Positions 20,872 through 32,136 of a DNA stretch of 64,000 nt are shown here, piece by piece. The notes beneath the pieces are model-generated. The model had not been told where the DNA came from. It did no database searches and saw only the letters and a list, made by a program, of their open reading frames with translations. Made by a program: the position numbers and the translations under genes. Position 1 is the stretch's first letter. Each line of letters opens with the position of its first letter. This DNA is from Charina bottae (lineage: Eukaryota > Chordata > Lepidosauria > Squamata > Charinaidae): positions 558,001-622,000 of the forward strand of contig JALMGJ010000020.1 of NCBI GenBank assembly GCA_023362775.1, read 5' to 3'.

Positions 20872-23800
20872 ATGAAATGGTGGCAGTGGGAAATAAAAAG
20901 CTGCACATCAAGGCAGGATCCAGAGCTAGAGTGTATGGACCCAGAAGGCTTCTGAAAGAGGAGGCTGGAGTTCTCCATCCTTTCACCTTGAGTTCCACCC
21001 TGCCACTACAATGGAAATAGTCAATGTTAGAGCTGGTCAGATCACGATGATACAGCTGGCAACTTAAAAATACAGAGAGAATGCAGGGTTCCAAGAATGA
21101 CCACATTCTGATATGATCCTGGCTAGAATCTCAGAAGAGGTACAGCAAAAAGTTTCCAAATTATTACTACTGTACAAATCCCCAGAATATTCTAAATACA
21201 AATAATTTCTTTATGCACATATCTGAGATATGCATAAAAACCTGAAGTATAAGCAATTCCTGAACTTGCACAGAGAATTAAAGACAGTGAGACAATGCCT
21301 TACTGTTGTTACCTATTTATTACAGAAGCTGAATGATTTTGAAATAGGTGTTTCCTCTGCTTCCCAATTTCTTAGAAATTCTAAGTTTTAACCAGAGGCT
21401 GTAAGGAACACTTTTAGTCCTGTGCTTTTCCCAGCCTTGATTCACAGTTTCTCTTGAGTTCTGCCCCTAGTCTTAAAATATCTAACATTTTTATAACCAG
21501 CAAAGGGAGAGGCTGTGGGTATCTGACTCTGTATGGGACTGAGAGTCATACCTACTCACGGGAGTGTGGTTTCCCTGTCTGATTAGCATCCTGCAATTTG
21601 ACATAAAACCCACATACTGTATACATACAATTCCCATTAGCCACAGGCAGCTTCAAAAACGATGTTGTTACTGAATGTCTCAAGCTCACTGTTCCTGAAG
21701 TCATATCTGACTGCCTTTGCTTCTGTTACATACCAGGTTACAGCAGCATCAGTGTACATCAAGGCATGTTGTGGGTCTGTTAAGATAACTGCATGGGGGA
21801 AAAGGTGTTCTTGACTATAAAGGTAATGCCTACCCCCAACCCCACCACTACCCAAAATCTAAATATACCTTAGTGAATATTTGGTGTCCATACACTTAAA
21901 ATAAAACATGCCTCACCGATCTGAAGCTCTTCAGGTGTCTAGTTTGCCAACTATCCATTCAGTCAACTGCACTCCTCCTTTTGGGTGGCAGGTTGACTGC
22001 ATGGATGTTTGAAGGGAGAAAAGTTTGTTTGCTGTGCAGATCAGGAAAACTCACTGAACAGTAGATGATGCGTGCAAGTTTTCAAATTATTATTTGATCC
22101 ATTACTTTACTTACTACTTTTGTTATCCAGTAAGTCCAAACACTGAAACCACATCAACGAACCCCTGTGGATTAGCAAGGGGAGCATTAACCTATACATT
22201 CATGAATTGGGGAGCTCATGTACAAAAAAGGTTCTGCATCAGTAATTTCCCAAACAGTCAGAACTGTACATGTATAACCTCATCGGTGACTGTGGGGAGC
22301 AGATGTTTAGCAGGAAGTGCAGGCAGCCATAGGCATCTGGTAGAAGCCCTGTGACATCATATACATATACATGATCACACAAATGATGTGGATTATGTAA
22401 TCTGCAATGTCATTTGTATCATTTGAAGGATGATGAAGTACTCCTTGCCTCCTTGCCCCCTGTGTACACCAACGCATATAGTTGGATTTAGTTTGCCTTG
22501 ATCGTTTTTTCCTGCCAATCAACTGATTTGGATGGTTGTTGATTGTGGAACTGCATGGGCACCAAGTCTAAACTGCCTGCACAGAATGAGTCAGTGGTTT
22601 CCCTTGTTTCTCATCATAAATTATAGGAAATATCAAGTACATAGTTCTTCTGGAAGCCTTATCTAAAACCCAGAGAAAGAAAAAGAAGAAGCTTTATAAA
22701 CTTCAAAGTACTTTGGAATAATTCCCCTATTGCTCTGGGAAGCAGTATCGTAAATCATTATGGTTTACTTTTCCTGATGGTGAAGCTGTGCAGCTGTGGG
22801 TGTGTTTTCCTTAATCCACTAAGGAAGGGATTCACTATCTTCCACTAATTTAAGGATATTTTTGTTTAAACAAACAGGAATACAATTTGCAAGCAATGTG
22901 AGGCCCACTTAGTCACATCTTATATTCTTAGTTCACCCCACAGTTTGCTATATGAAAACTATTCATGGTATTTTTGTGATCAAAGGCTCAATAAAACATG
23001 TTCAGCAGAACAAAATGCATACTTTAATGATGCTGCTGGTACTAAACAACTGAATTATTACCCTACCCAGACAGAAAGATACCCTATACAAACAGTGTTA
23101 GCAGACACCCAAATCCATTATGTTCTGTAGAGGGAACAGAGATTCTCAATTTCAAGGCTCCATCTACATCTGAAAGACAAATATAATCCTGTCAACCTTC
23201 AGTGACATTTATTCAACTGAGAAGCCATCACCAATGGATGAATTAGTAACTGCATTGGGCCCAAATGTTCTATACTTGGAAAAGGTGGCACTAGGCTCTT
23301 TCCTATAATGGATTAATTTGCCTAGCCCACTAGAAACTAGATGTCTATTTACACCAACCTTTATAAATAAAAATGATTCTCCCAGGAAGGCACTGAATCC
23401 AATTTGTGGGGGTGGGGGTGGGGGTGGGGTGGGATGAAGGACTTGCTTCCACCTACCTTTTTGCTGTTTAATTTTACTAATTTCTGCTCAAAGAATTGTA
23501 AATAAAACAATATTGCAATGCAAGTTTCTTCTCCAACTGAAATTCAACCATATACCATTGGGCCAAGGATTTCTTGATGCTTAGGAGAATAGACCCCCCT
23601 CCCTTTTGGGGGCATGTATTTGGGAAAAAATACATAAAGTCAAATTACAAAAGGTGTGCTCTTGCCTGAGTTACATGCAAGCACTATAAATAACCACCAG
23701 CTAAAGAGGTCAAAAAGTTGTTTCTTTAAATATTGCATTATATTTGAATCTTTCCAATGCAAATGGACTCAGCTGTTCCTCTGAAACCCGGATTTCTTTG

Positions 23801-24473
23801 TAGTATTTTTCCTAACCCAAATACAGCTCTGCTGTATCTCACTGAACAAAGTAGCAAGAACAAATTTGCCAGAAAGAGGCACACTATAGGTTGTGTAACA
23901 GTCCATTAAAATAAGAGGAAACTATACTGTACATGGCTTTCTCATAATAGCATAATTGGGCAGGGAGGGATTAATGTGACTCCCAGCAGCCAAGAACAAT
24001 GGAAAACATCTGTCTCTGGTCTCTAGGTCTTCTTGAGTAGGCCAAGTTCTTAGGACAGCTGCTCAGACCTTGAGGCATTTGCTTCATAAAAATGACTGTA
24101 TGAGAAATCTAGCTTTTCAAATAGCTCCTAAACCCACTTTTCCTTCCTCTGACATACATACACTATTTGGTCTCTCTGCAGCTGTTTTAACTCAAGGTTC
24201 AGAAAAGAGACCTACGTCACAGATGGAAGTCATCACCCATTTCATTCTCCATATACTCCTGTCACTTAGACAGCTGTTCCACACAGAAGTGCTTAGTTAA
24301 CCCCAAATGTGTATGTCATTCCCATGATACAGTCCGTAAGCCATGTTTAAATTATAATTAGGGGTTTTCTGTCACAATTTTCATGTATATCCAGTTTAGT
24401 TCAGTATAACCATCCAAGAGATCCCCAAAGTTGTTTTCCTTCCTGGTAGGGATTCCAGTGAGTTCATCGAACC
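20872..24473. other. 3.6 kb without recognised gene
   Basis: Mostly unique AT-rich DNA with only short, motif-free frames. At 23407-23433 the plus strand has five G runs (5,5,5,4,3) separated by single T, a strong G-quadruplex pattern. Confidence 0.55.
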
Positions 24474-24907
24474 TTCTATAGCAGCGGTCCCCAACCTTTT
24501 TGGCACCAGGGACCGGTTTCGTGGAAGACAATTTTTCCATGGACCCGGGGGGGGGGGGGATGGTTTTGGGATGAAACCATTGGAAGTGGTAAATAAAATA
24601 ATGGGCAGGCCACGTGCGGACTAAAATAAGTGTCAGATTCTGACTTCTCATAAGGAGTGTACAACCTAGATCCCTCGCATGCGCAGTTTACAGTAGGGTT
24701 CGCGCTCCTATGAGAATCTAATGCCGCCGCTGATCTGACAGGAGGCGGAGCTCAGGCAATAATGCGAGCGATGGGGAGCGGCTGTAAATACAGATGAAGC
24801 TTCGCTCGCTCGCCCACCGCTCACCTCCTGCTGTGTGGCCCGGTTCCTAACAGGCCACCGACAGGTACCAGTCCGTGGCCCGGGGGTTGGGGACCCCTGT
24901 TCTATAG
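24474..24907. mobile_element. MER1-like (Charlie-group) non-autonomous hAT with 8-bp TSD
   Basis: Element 24482-24899 starts CAGCGGTCCCCAACCTTTTTG and ends GGGGGTTGGGGACCCCTG. The TSD TTCTATAG is perfect at 24474-24481 and 24900-24907. The order of blocks (CACCAGGGACCGGTTTCGTG; GGATGGTTTTGGGATG; CATAAGGAGTG; CCTCGCATGCGCAGTT; TATGAGAATCTAATGCCGCC; GACAGGAGGCGGAGCTCAGG; GAAGCTTCGCTCGCTCGCC; GGCCCGGTTCCTAACAGGCC) matches, from memory, the mammalian MER1/Charlie3-group element. It has no transposase. Confidence 0.85.
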
Positions 24908-26641
24908 TGCTAGATAGCTTTGCAAGGCCTGACTTTCATTTCTACCCTTTAAAAAACAAAAAGCACATGCTTGTAAGTTGCCAAAGCTGAAAAGTTCAGC
25001 TATTCATTGATCACGCAACATAAATGAGGAGTTTGTTTGTGGGGGCGGCGGCAGAGGATATAATTTTGCATACAGTTGTAGTAGTTCTACAAAATATAGA
25101 AACTAGCATTTCATGCAGCAGAATTGGGAATAAATTGCACAATTCGTTCTTAATTAGGGACTAATTTTCCTTTAATATCAGAAGCCAGATTTCCATTTCA
25201 TTGTGATGGTGCAGCTTCACTTCCATGTATAGCTTCTTGTTCTTCTCCTTGAGGAAAGATCAGTGCAATTCAAAATTAATACATTAAAGCAGTTTTTAAA
25301 TTTATCCCTCCAATTAGTTTATCTGGACTATTTAACATACAGACAAAAGAGGATCTAGAAAATGTAAAATTGATTCTCTATCTCTCTGTATGGAGATATC
25401 ATACTATAACATGTCAGACTTTGCAAATACAGCAAAAGTGTTGGAAATAGCCAGATTTTATATTCAGTGGCTCTAGAAGTGATTAGAAAGATATTATTTC
25501 TTGTTGCCCCATGAATACCATAGTATCATCTGTACAGTATTTATTCTGAGAATCATGCAGTTAGAACCAGATTCTCTGCCTGCTTTAAAATGATGGGAGA
25601 AGCTCAGTCTTTCAGAAGTTTTTACAAAACTTGCAACAGATGTTTAAACTGTATTCACTGAAATGCTTGTTAATATTAAGTAATTTGCATGCCTTATTTC
25701 TCCCAGAGAAACAAATGAGGTGTCAGTTGTTTAATCATTCAGTTGGCAACAGACTGTTTCGAGCATTAATTGTCATTTAAACCAAGCTTTTTTTTCCCTG
25801 TCCTTTTTACTTTATCTGATGGCCAGTGTAATCTACCAAAGCTAAAGAAGGTTATATAATGCCTTACCCAATGGAATTAACCCAGTTTCAGTGTTAAGAT
25901 CAGATCATAAGCTTTTCTGACTGATCTCAGCAAATAATAGAAGATTCTGAAAGTGGCTTGTAAACATTCCTCAGAACTGCCTGTCCAGATGTGTCCAGAT
26001 CATATGAGAACAGGAAATGTAGCACTGCTCTATGTTTCTATGTTACCAGTACACAATGTTTATATAACAGCTGTGGATAAATCATAAAAAGAATGTGATT
26101 TGGGGGAAAATTCATCATTGCTTTTTCACTGTTGAAGCTGGACTACTGCACTATGTCCTCACTTACAGTTTGGAGAGTGCAGTTTGAATGGAGAGCGGGA
26201 CTGCTCATCAAATTCAGCTGAATCCAAAACCAAAACAGACTTCAGACTGATTTGAAAACAATCAGGAGCTGCCTGAATCAAAGTGAAGCAGGCCAAGTTA
26301 TATTTGAATCCATCTCAAACTTCATGAGTGATTCAGAGGAACCCAAAATGCAACTGCATAAATGGACACATTTCTTCCCTGTCTCTTTAGGGAAATCTCC
26401 AGTACAACAGAATGTTGTTTTGAGACCAGTAACTTTAGCTTTGAAGTAGTAATAGCTCTGTTGTCCAGGAGAAAAAGAACATCCAAAATCTGTATAAGCA
26501 GTATTTTTTTCTGGGCAACTTGGGTTTTATAAAATAGTGACAAGCTCTCAAATTTCTAAGAAGTCCTTTGAAGAAGGTTAGAAAAAGGACCACTGTATTG
26601 TACTAGTCCTATTCTAGACCAGAAATGAACTCTCCTTAGGC
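24908..26641. other. No gene seen
   Basis: AT-rich DNA, no recognised element. Confidence 0.5.
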
Positions 26642-26759
26642 ATTTAGGACCCTTAACTGCTTAAAAACCTAGGTGGGGATTTAACCAAACCCCAACAAAA
26701 TTGAAGTAATGTAAAAGCAGACCAAATAGCTAGTCAACTCCTGAAAAATGGGAAAATTC

Positions 26760-28473
26760 AAGGGAAAAAAGAACGGGGACCGGCTATCAGTGCGGAAGAG
26801 CAAGAGGACGGATTCCTCAGTGCCCCTTTTACAATACTCGGATTAGAAGGAGCCATAAAAAGCCTGAAGCAAAACAGAGCCGCGGGCATTGATGATTTAA
26901 GGGCAGAACAGATAAAACAGTTTGGACCTAATATTTTGGAGTGGCTCCGGCAAATGATGAACACCTCTATTACTGAACTTAGGATTCCGAGGCTTTGGAG
27001 ACAGGCTAGAGTGGTAGCCTTGTTGAAGCCCGGAAAGGAACCAACTGATCCAAAGAACTATCGACCAGTGTCACTCCTCTGTCATCTTTACAAATTGTTG
27101 GAGCGAATGATTCTTAATCGAGTGGCAGAGATTCTTGATGTAAAGATCATGAAGGAGCAAGCTGGTTTTAGACCAGGAAGGTCATGTTGCAGACAAATAC
27201 TTAATCTTACACAACACATAGAGGACGGTTATGAAAGAAAACTAATTACTGGAGTGGCATTCATCGACCTTACTGCGGCATATGATACGGTAAATCACAG
27301 AAAATTGCTGTGTAAGATAGACAACTTTACTGGAGACCATAAGCTCACCAGGGTTATAGGGAGTTTCCTTCAAAATAGGTTTTATGTGACTTTGAATGGT
27401 AAGAACAGTAGATGGAGGAAGCAAAATAATGGATTACCGCAAGGCAGCGTACTCTCTCCGATTTTATACAGTATATATACTAACGACCAACCCGTCCTGA
27501 CCAATAAGCGAATGTTCATATATGCGGATGATACAGCGGTGGCCGTACAAGAACCGAGTGTTGATGAGTGTGCTGAAAAATTATCACGAGCTCTAGAAGA
27601 ACTGGAGTGGTATTATGATAATAATTACTTAAAACCTAATTCAAGCAAAACTCAAGTATGTGCCTTTCATCTTCGCAATCGAGATGCAGGGGTTGAATTG
27701 GATATTAAGTGGAGTGGGGACAGATTACAACACTGCCCAACACCTAAATATTTGGGTGTTACGTTGGACAGAACGCTTTCCTTTAAGCAACATAGCCTGA
27801 ATACCAAGGCTAAAGTATGTGCTAGGAATAACATCATCCGACGACTGACAAACTATGCATGGGGAGCCCAGCCAGCTACGTTACGAGTATCAGCTCTGAC
27901 CTTGAGTGTCTCTACTGCCGAATATGCGGCACCAGCGGATGCCTCAAACTTACACCCGTTAATAAACTATATCCCCTTGTTGGCATTGCTCCACCTAAGA
28001 TTAGAAGGGAAGTAGAAGCAGACGCCGAAAGAACCAAGCAAGAGACTGACTCTCGTCACCCTCTGAGCAGATATGCTCCTCCAATTTGTCGACTTAAATC
28101 TAGAAAGAGCTTTATGGCAAGAACTAATACCCTAGAGGGGTCCAAAGAACAGAATCGAATAAGTAAATGGAGGAATGAGCTCACTGATTTGAGTATTTTA
28201 CCGAAGGAAGAAATGGCCGCTGAAAACACTCTCCCTTATACAATTTGGAGGACAATAAATAGGATGAGGGTGGGGGTACCAAGGTGCAAGACAAATTTAT
28301 TTAAGCGGGGGTTGTTGGCTGATGACAATAGATTATGTGAATGCAGAGAAATCCAAGACCCGGAGCATCTGATGGTGTGTCAATTACTGTCGGAGCCTTG
28401 TACTGTCGATGACCTACAGCAAGCTAATGACAAAGCTGTGGCAGTGGCTACATTTTGGCAGAGTAAAGTTTGA
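26760..28473 (+). pseudogene. RT of Jockey/CR1-group LINE, one internal deletion
   Basis: The frame opens near 26760 (IKSLKQNRAAGIDDLRAEQI) and runs to 28015. RT motifs visible: KNYRPVSLLCHLYKLLERM, EQAGFRPGRSC, AFIDLTAAYDTVNHR (motif A), GLPQGSVLSPILYSIYTND (B), FIYADDTAVA (C), KYLGVTLDRTLSF (E region). Near 27930 the frame changes: TAEYAAP breaks off and the next frame resumes at LTPVNKLYPLVGIAPPKIRR, continuing to VATFWQSKV at 28473. The gap fits loss of roughly 20-25 codons plus a frameshift. The C-terminal LLADDNRLCECREIQDPEHL pattern is familiar from Jockey-like ORF2 proteins of arthropods and other animals. The clade is not settled by eye (Jockey, Daphne, Rex1 are options). Confidence 0.8.
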
Positions 28474-28482
28474 TCTGGACAC

Positions 28483-28606
28483 GAAATAAGTAAATAAGTA
28501 AATAAGTAAATAAGTAAATAAGTAAATAAGTAAATAAGTAAATAAGTAAATAAGTAAATAAGTAAATAAGTAAATAAGTAAATAAGTAAATAAGTAAATA
28601 AGTAAA
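28483..28606 (+). repeat. (AAATAAGT)n microsatellite
   Basis: About 15 nearly uninterrupted 8-bp units forming the 3' tail of the preceding LINE. Confidence 0.95.
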
Positions 28607-28773
28607 TTTAGGACCCTGGCCTTGAGGGAGAGCAGGGACTTGCATGCTTGCTTGGCTCTTGCTCCAGATTTAGAGGGGGGCAGCGTAAGACTACCATATC
28701 TAGCCCTCTGGAAACTAGATGCACATTCATCAGCCTTTATAAAAAGCAAGGAACGTCTTCACCATTATTCCAT

Positions 28774-29077
28774 AGGTAAAGGTAAAGGTTCCCCCCGCAC
28801 AGTTGTGCAGTCGTGTCCAACTCTAGGGGCCGGTGCTCATCTCCGTTTGTTAGCCGAAGAGCCAGCGTTGTCCAACAACGCTTCCATGGTCATGTGGCCG
28901 GCATGACGCGCGTGGAACGCTGTTACCTACCCACCGAAGTGGTACCTATTCATCTACTTGCATTTGCATGCTTTCGAATTGCTAGATTGGCAAGAGCTGG
29001 GACTAGTGCGGGAGCTCACTCCGCACGCAGGGCTAGGGATTCGAACCTCCGAACTTGAAATCTTCCGATCGACAAGT
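28774..29077 (-). mobile_element. Sauria-type SINE lacking the A-box end
   Basis: Nearly full SINE on the minus strand with the B box GGTTCGAATCCC present, but it stops at CTTGTCGATCGG, so the A box is missing. Tail GGTAAAGGTAAAGG at 28774. No clear TSD. Confidence 0.88.
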
Positions 29078-30476
29078 ATTCTCTTGAATTTTAATGCAGA
29101 AATGAAGGAAGATTCTGCCCAGGGAAGACATTGAATCCAACTTTTTCTGGCAAAAAATATTCCATAATGGGTAAGAACATGATACCTGGCTTGCAATGAT
29201 CGCGAGCCAATAGATATACACAGCCCAAAGTTTTTGCTGCCACCTACTGGTTGTCTGGATTTTTGTACCTCAGATACAGTATGATAGTCCTAGGCTCTCA
29301 ATGCAGTTCAGGCCCCTGAAAAAGGAGAGGCTCCTGAGGTAAACTGTTCTCTATTACAGTCACTTTCCTCAACAGAAGAACAATATTTTGGCACGAGGTG
29401 AGCACCCTTGTCCCTGCTCTCCCAAATGATGAGTTGTCTTTCCTGATGGCTGCAGTTGGAATGGTATGAGGGGGAAGAGGAGGTGTCCTTGCTGGCCCTG
29501 TCCAATCTGTTACGATTCCCCCATCCAGTTCTGCTGCCTGCCATGGATGGAGGGAGAAACCAGAAGAAGCACTAAATCGTAGGGAGAGTCTGCTGGGTCC
29601 CAAACAGGCCTTCCTCCTCCAGGGCGTGGAGGGCAATGGAGGCAGGCAATGGAAAGGCAGGGTTGGGAAGAAGATCCCTCTTCACCCCTTATCCCATGAT
29701 GGGTAAGATGTAGGGTAAACTTTTCCAGTTCAAAAATATCCATCTACCACTGCTCAACTGAGTTGTTTTAACTAGATTGCCCTTTTTACCAAATATTTCC
29801 ATATTTATGTTACCATTGGCAATGCAATGCTCCCTGAGGGAAAGGCAAAAAAAATACTGAAATGAAAAGAAGCAACAACTAGCCTGTATTGAACTACTTT
29901 GCAAATAGTTTTTACATTTCTCTTTTCAATGGCTAGACTGAGGTGGAGTGGGTGGGAGTGACCAAGTGCATTAGTGGAGCCAGATTAAACTGGGACCCTC
30001 TTTCCTTCAAGAAAAGAACATTGAAAGGAGATATTTGTTTCCGATGGTTTAAAATGTGATGGGCTGGACCTGTCCACAGCTTCTGGCGGCAGGAGAATCA
30101 CATTTATAAAACGTCCAGAACAGCTCTATTATAAAGTCCTCAGTGTGTTTTTTATATTAGCTCATGAGCTTTAGGCTGACAGTTTAGCAGCACAGAGGAT
30201 AATTTGCTTTCAGTGGAAAGGTGAGAGTTCCATGTCACTTAGTTGCTGTCAGTTTTCAAAGCCATTACCTTTATGCAAATATAGTATCTACTTATATCCA
30301 TTATAATTCAGAAGCTGGTTAGGAAGCTGAAGCAGTACCATAAAAGTAAGTAAGGGGAGTTTCCAAGACAGGTACAGGTTGTATTCTGTGTGTGACCATC
30401 CACATATTTGGGGAGTGATAAAGGCATTTTATAACAGATTGATTTTATACCACATATTACCTACATATTACCTTAT
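29078..30476. other. No gene seen
   Basis: Slightly GC-richer at 29400-29690 but without family motifs. Confidence 0.5.
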
Positions 30477-30776
30477 CAGAAGATCGCAAGTTCGGAGGTT
30501 CGAATCCCTAGCCCTGCGTGCGGAGTGAGCTCCCGCACTAGCTCCAGCTCTTGCCAACCTAGCAATTCGAAAGCATGCAAATGCAAGTAGATGAATAGGT
30601 ACCACTTCGGTGGGTAGGTAACAGCGTTCCACGTGCGTCATGCGGCCACATGACCATGGAAGCGTCTTCGGACAACGCTGGCTCTTCGGCTAACAAACGG
30701 AGATGAGCACCGGCCCCTAGAGTCGGACACGACTGCACAAATGTGCGGGGGGAACCTTTACCTTTACCTTTATTAC
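30477..30776 (+). mobile_element. Sauria-type SINE lacking the A-box end (plus strand)
   Basis: Starts at AGAAGATCGCAAGTTCGG, contains GGTTCGAATCCC (B box) and the complete body and tail (AGAGTCGGACACGACTGC, ACCTTTACCTTTACC). The A box is missing. TATTACCT occurs on both sides (30466-30473 and just after the tail), a weak TSD candidate. Confidence 0.88.
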
Positions 30777-30834
30777 CTAGATAAGGGAACCAGCTGTCCT
30801 AGTTATATAATACAATAATGCTTACTGATCTACT

Positions 30835-31180
30835 GTTTATAGCAGGGCTTTCCAAACAGTGTGTCGCGACACAAGTGTGTCGCCTGGGGGCCCTAGGTGT
30901 GTCACGTGAAAACCCGGAAGCGCTGATGGCGCGCTGCCACCGCGCGCGGACCATCAGCACTTCCAGTGACACACCAGGATGACGCTGCCGCAGCGCGGTG
31001 GCGGGCAGCAATGGCGAGCGTTGGCAGCGGCGGCGGTGGCAGGGGCGGGTGGTGGTGGTGGCTGCGCCGGCACTTCCGGGTTTCCCGCACGCTGCCGCAG
31101 TGGCAGCGCTTCGGGGTTTCCCACGCTTTTGCCGTTGGTGTGTCACCAACGGCAAAAGTTTGGAAAGCCCTGGTTTATAG
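30835..31180. mobile_element. GC-rich non-autonomous hAT element (copy 2) with 8-bp TSD
   Basis: 330-bp element 30843-31172 with the same termini as copy 1 (CAGGGCTTTCCAAA / TTTGGAAAGCCCTG) and the TSD GTTTATAG at 30835-30842 and 31173-31180. Shares CCCGGAAGCGCTGATGGCGC with copy 1, but its interior differs (GGCGG and GTGG-rich). No transposase. Confidence 0.92.
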
Positions 31181-31552
31181 GCTGGGAGCTACAGTTGTAT
31201 ACACCCTAAAACTATCAGGGACTTAGAAAGGGGCTGCCTTAATTCGAACTATATAGAAGTATATACTAGAGATTATTCTGATTTGTTTATTGGCTGCTTT
31301 TATTTTCTTTATTTTTTCTCTTCCAATAGTGGGAGTGAAGTTTTATAAGGGAAGGAAAAAAAACAAAATTTCAGCTGTCCTTACAAAAGCCTAAAATAGG
31401 ACTACTGTATGTCATAACTACAGGCCTATTAAATAAGATAGCTACATTAAAATAATGTCTATTATTAACACTAATCTCTCAGCGCTCAGATAACAATGAT
31501 ATCATTTATCTATACTGTTAGAATATTTGGGCACACTGTAGATCTGCTATCT
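31181..31552. other. No gene seen
   Basis: AT-rich, nothing recognised. Confidence 0.5.
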
Positions 31553-32136
31553 ACAACAGTACAGCTTTTTGTTGTTCAGTCGTTTAGTCGTGTCCGACTC
31601 TTCGTGACCTCATGGACCATAGTACGCCAGGCCTTCCTGTCCTCCACTGTCTCTCGGAGTTTACTCAAATTCATGTTCATTACATCGGTGATGCTATCTA
31701 ACCATCTCATCCTCTGCCGTCCCCTTCTCCTTTTGCCCTCAGTCTTTCCCAGCATCAGGGTCTTTTCCAGTGAGTCCTCTCTTCGCATTAGGTGGCCAAA
31801 GTATTTGAGCTTCAGCTTCAGCATCTGTCCTTCCAATGAGCAGTCAGGGTTGATTTCCTTTAGGATTGACTGGTTTGACCTCCTTGCAGTCCAAGGGACT
31901 CTCAAGAGTCTTCTCCAGCACCACAGTTCGAAAGCATCAATTCTTCGGCGCTCAGCCTTCCTTATGGTCCAACTCTCACAGCCATACATTGCTACTGGAA
32001 AAACCATAGCTTTAACTATACGGACCTTTGTCGGCATGGTGATGTCTCTGCTTTTTAATATGCTGTCTAGGTTTGCCATAGCTTTCTGTCTCCTGAGAAA
32101 CCTGTATGTGGGTCAAGAAGCAACAACAGTACAGCT
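31553..32136 (-). mobile_element. BovB LINE 3' copy with 5' inversion and 14-bp TSD
   Basis: ACAACAGTACAGCT is duplicated perfectly at 31553-31566 and 32123-32136. Inside, 31567-~32086 is the BovB 3' end on the minus strand, ending CGACTGAACAACAAAAA. The remaining ~36 bp (~32087-32122) read on the plus strand as LLRNLYVGQEAT, a BovB RT segment that belongs further upstream. So the 5' part is inverted, as twin priming gives. Confidence 0.9.
31576..32079 (-). CDS. BovB ORF2 C-terminal fragment, frame intact
   Basis: 167-residue open frame with the standard BovB/RTE C-terminus: MANLDSILKSRDITMPTKVR, VFPVAMYGCESWTIRKAE, FELWCWRRLLRVPWTARR, GHLMRREDSLEKTLMLGK, RRGRQRMRWLDSITD and MNMNLSKLRETVEDRKAWR. 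No stops until the native end. RT motifs lie upstream and are absent apart from the small inverted piece, so it is non-functional. The open frame points to a fairly recent insertion. Confidence 0.92.
   Translation of the reverse strand: MANLDSILKSRDITMPTKVRIVKAMVFPVAMYGCESWTIRKAERRRIDAFELWCWRRLLRVPWTARRSNQSILKEINPDCSLEGQMLKLKLKYFGHLMRREDSLEKTLMLGKTEGKRRRGRQRMRWLDSITDVMNMNLSKLRETVEDRKAWRTMVHEVTKSRTRLND

Larger units (their letters stand above)
26642..28617 (+). mobile_element. Jockey/CR1-group LINE, 5'-truncated, with 12-bp TSD
   Basis: ATTTAGGACCCT occurs at 26642-26653 and again at 28606-28617, bounding the insertion. The element ends GATCTGGACACG followed by an octanucleotide array instead of poly-A. 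Its RT differs clearly from the L2-like and RTE-like RTs in this window. The 5' end (endonuclease) is missing. Confidence 0.8.

Noticed and set aside
28414..28749. Minus-strand frame with repeated LIYLFTYL
   Set aside because: Translation of the octanucleotide microsatellite, not a membrane protein.
29298..29743. GC-richer minus-strand frames as a host exon
   Set aside because: Several overlapping frames, none with a domain or convincing splice context.
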